Shown here piece by piece: positions 61,287 to 64,000 of a DNA stretch of 64,000 nt. Position 1 is the first letter of the stretch. Each line of letters opens with the position of its first letter. A model generated the notes under the pieces. The model was not told the DNA's origin and did not search any database. It saw only the letters and a list, made by a program, of their open reading frames with translations. The DNA comes from Allocoprobacillus sp002160865. Its GTDB lineage: Bacteria; Bacillota_I; Bacilli_A; Erysipelotrichales; Coprobacillaceae. The stretch lies in contig NZ_AP031415.1 of the NCBI RefSeq assembly GCF_042850985.1, forward strand, positions 1,488,001 to 1,552,000, in the 5' to 3' direction. The translations under genes and the position numbers were made by a program.

Positions 61287-61396
61287 AACTGGCAGCGTGC
61301 TATTGTCGCAGTTGCCCACTATCTTCGCCGCTATGATGCTTAACTTCTGTGTTCGGCATGGTTACAGGTGTGTCCATCATGCCTTCGCCACCAGAT
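61287..61396 (-). rRNA. rrf: 5S ribosomal RNA
   Basis: The minus strand contains CTGGTGGCGAAGGCATGATG, ACACCTGTAACCATGCCGAAC (seen as the plus-strand complement) and AGTTAAGC, all universal 5S blocks, and the terminal helix CTGGTGGC/GCTGCCAG (61394-61387 / 61296-61289) closes. Ends are good to a few bases. Confidence 0.95.
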
Positions 61397-61449
61397 CATC
61401 TGAGCACGAACGCTCAAAACTGAACAGCTTCCTTCCTCCCACTTCTTAT

Positions 61450-64000
<2,551 letters not shown>

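Overview
The window is ordinary chromosome from a low-GC, spore-forming, fermentative Firmicute. Three things point to this: AT-rich genes with strong AGGAGG-type ribosome sites; sporulation genes (spoIIGA-sigE-sigG, ylmC, a CotD-like coat protein); and anaerobic energy genes (pyruvate:ferredoxin oxidoreductase, PPi-type phosphofructokinase, malic enzyme). The mix, with a dockerin-bearing glucosaminidase and few conserved Bacillus neighbours, suggests a gut Erysipelotrichia (Coprobacillaceae-like) organism. That assignment is inference. I saw no prophage, insertion sequence or CRISPR array. The jump in GC at about 61.25 kb is an rRNA operon, not transferred DNA.

Layout. 0-6.3 kb: guanylate kinase (partial), RqcH, a coat protein, PgeF, the NAD(P)HX repair enzyme and a secreted NlpC/P60 hydrolase. 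6.5-15.5 kb: a CmpB-like membrane protein, a complete branched-chain amino-acid ABC transporter (livKHMGF) and an FtsX-type ABC exporter. 15.5-20.4 kb: two flavoproteins, YebC, a metallo-beta-lactamase-fold protein, a glyoxalase and a DUF6440 protein. 20.5-25.4 kb: groESL under two CIRCE operators, then a BlaI/BlaR1-type operon with a third membrane gene. 25.5-31.2 kb: malic enzyme, ManA, DUF523, HAD phosphatase, a small membrane protein, a D,D-carboxypeptidase and an EamA transporter.

31.2-38.5 kb is a rearranged ylm/spoIIG cluster, all on the minus strand: spoIIGA, sigE, sigG, ylmC, sepF, ylmH, a divIVA-like gene and T-box-controlled ileS. It resembles the Bacillus order, but ylmE and ylmG are absent and pgeF (ylmD) lies 33 kb away. 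38.5-50.4 kb: PFOR, PPi-PFK, a MoxR/DUF58/transglutaminase operon, an ArsC/Spx-fold protein, Tex and two tRNA-Leu genes. 50.4-61.1 kb: PepV, a Nudix hydrolase, a two-gene surface operon (membrane-anchored cadherin-like protein and dockerin-glucosaminidase), MetA, dGTPase, fRMsr, PtsI and NagB. 61.2-64 kb: the 3' part of an rRNA operon on the minus strand (5S and most of 23S).

Genes are packed tightly, many with 1-4 nt overlaps, and many stop codons lie inside terminator stems shared by convergent genes. The signals most worth checking are the dockerin/cadherin-like surface pair, tandem 11-bp repeats before the NlpC/P60 gene, a perfect 25-bp palindrome between ptsI and nagB, a Spo0A-type promoter with 21-bp spacing at spoIIGA, and two genes that start without a Shine-Dalgarno sequence just after terminator hairpins.
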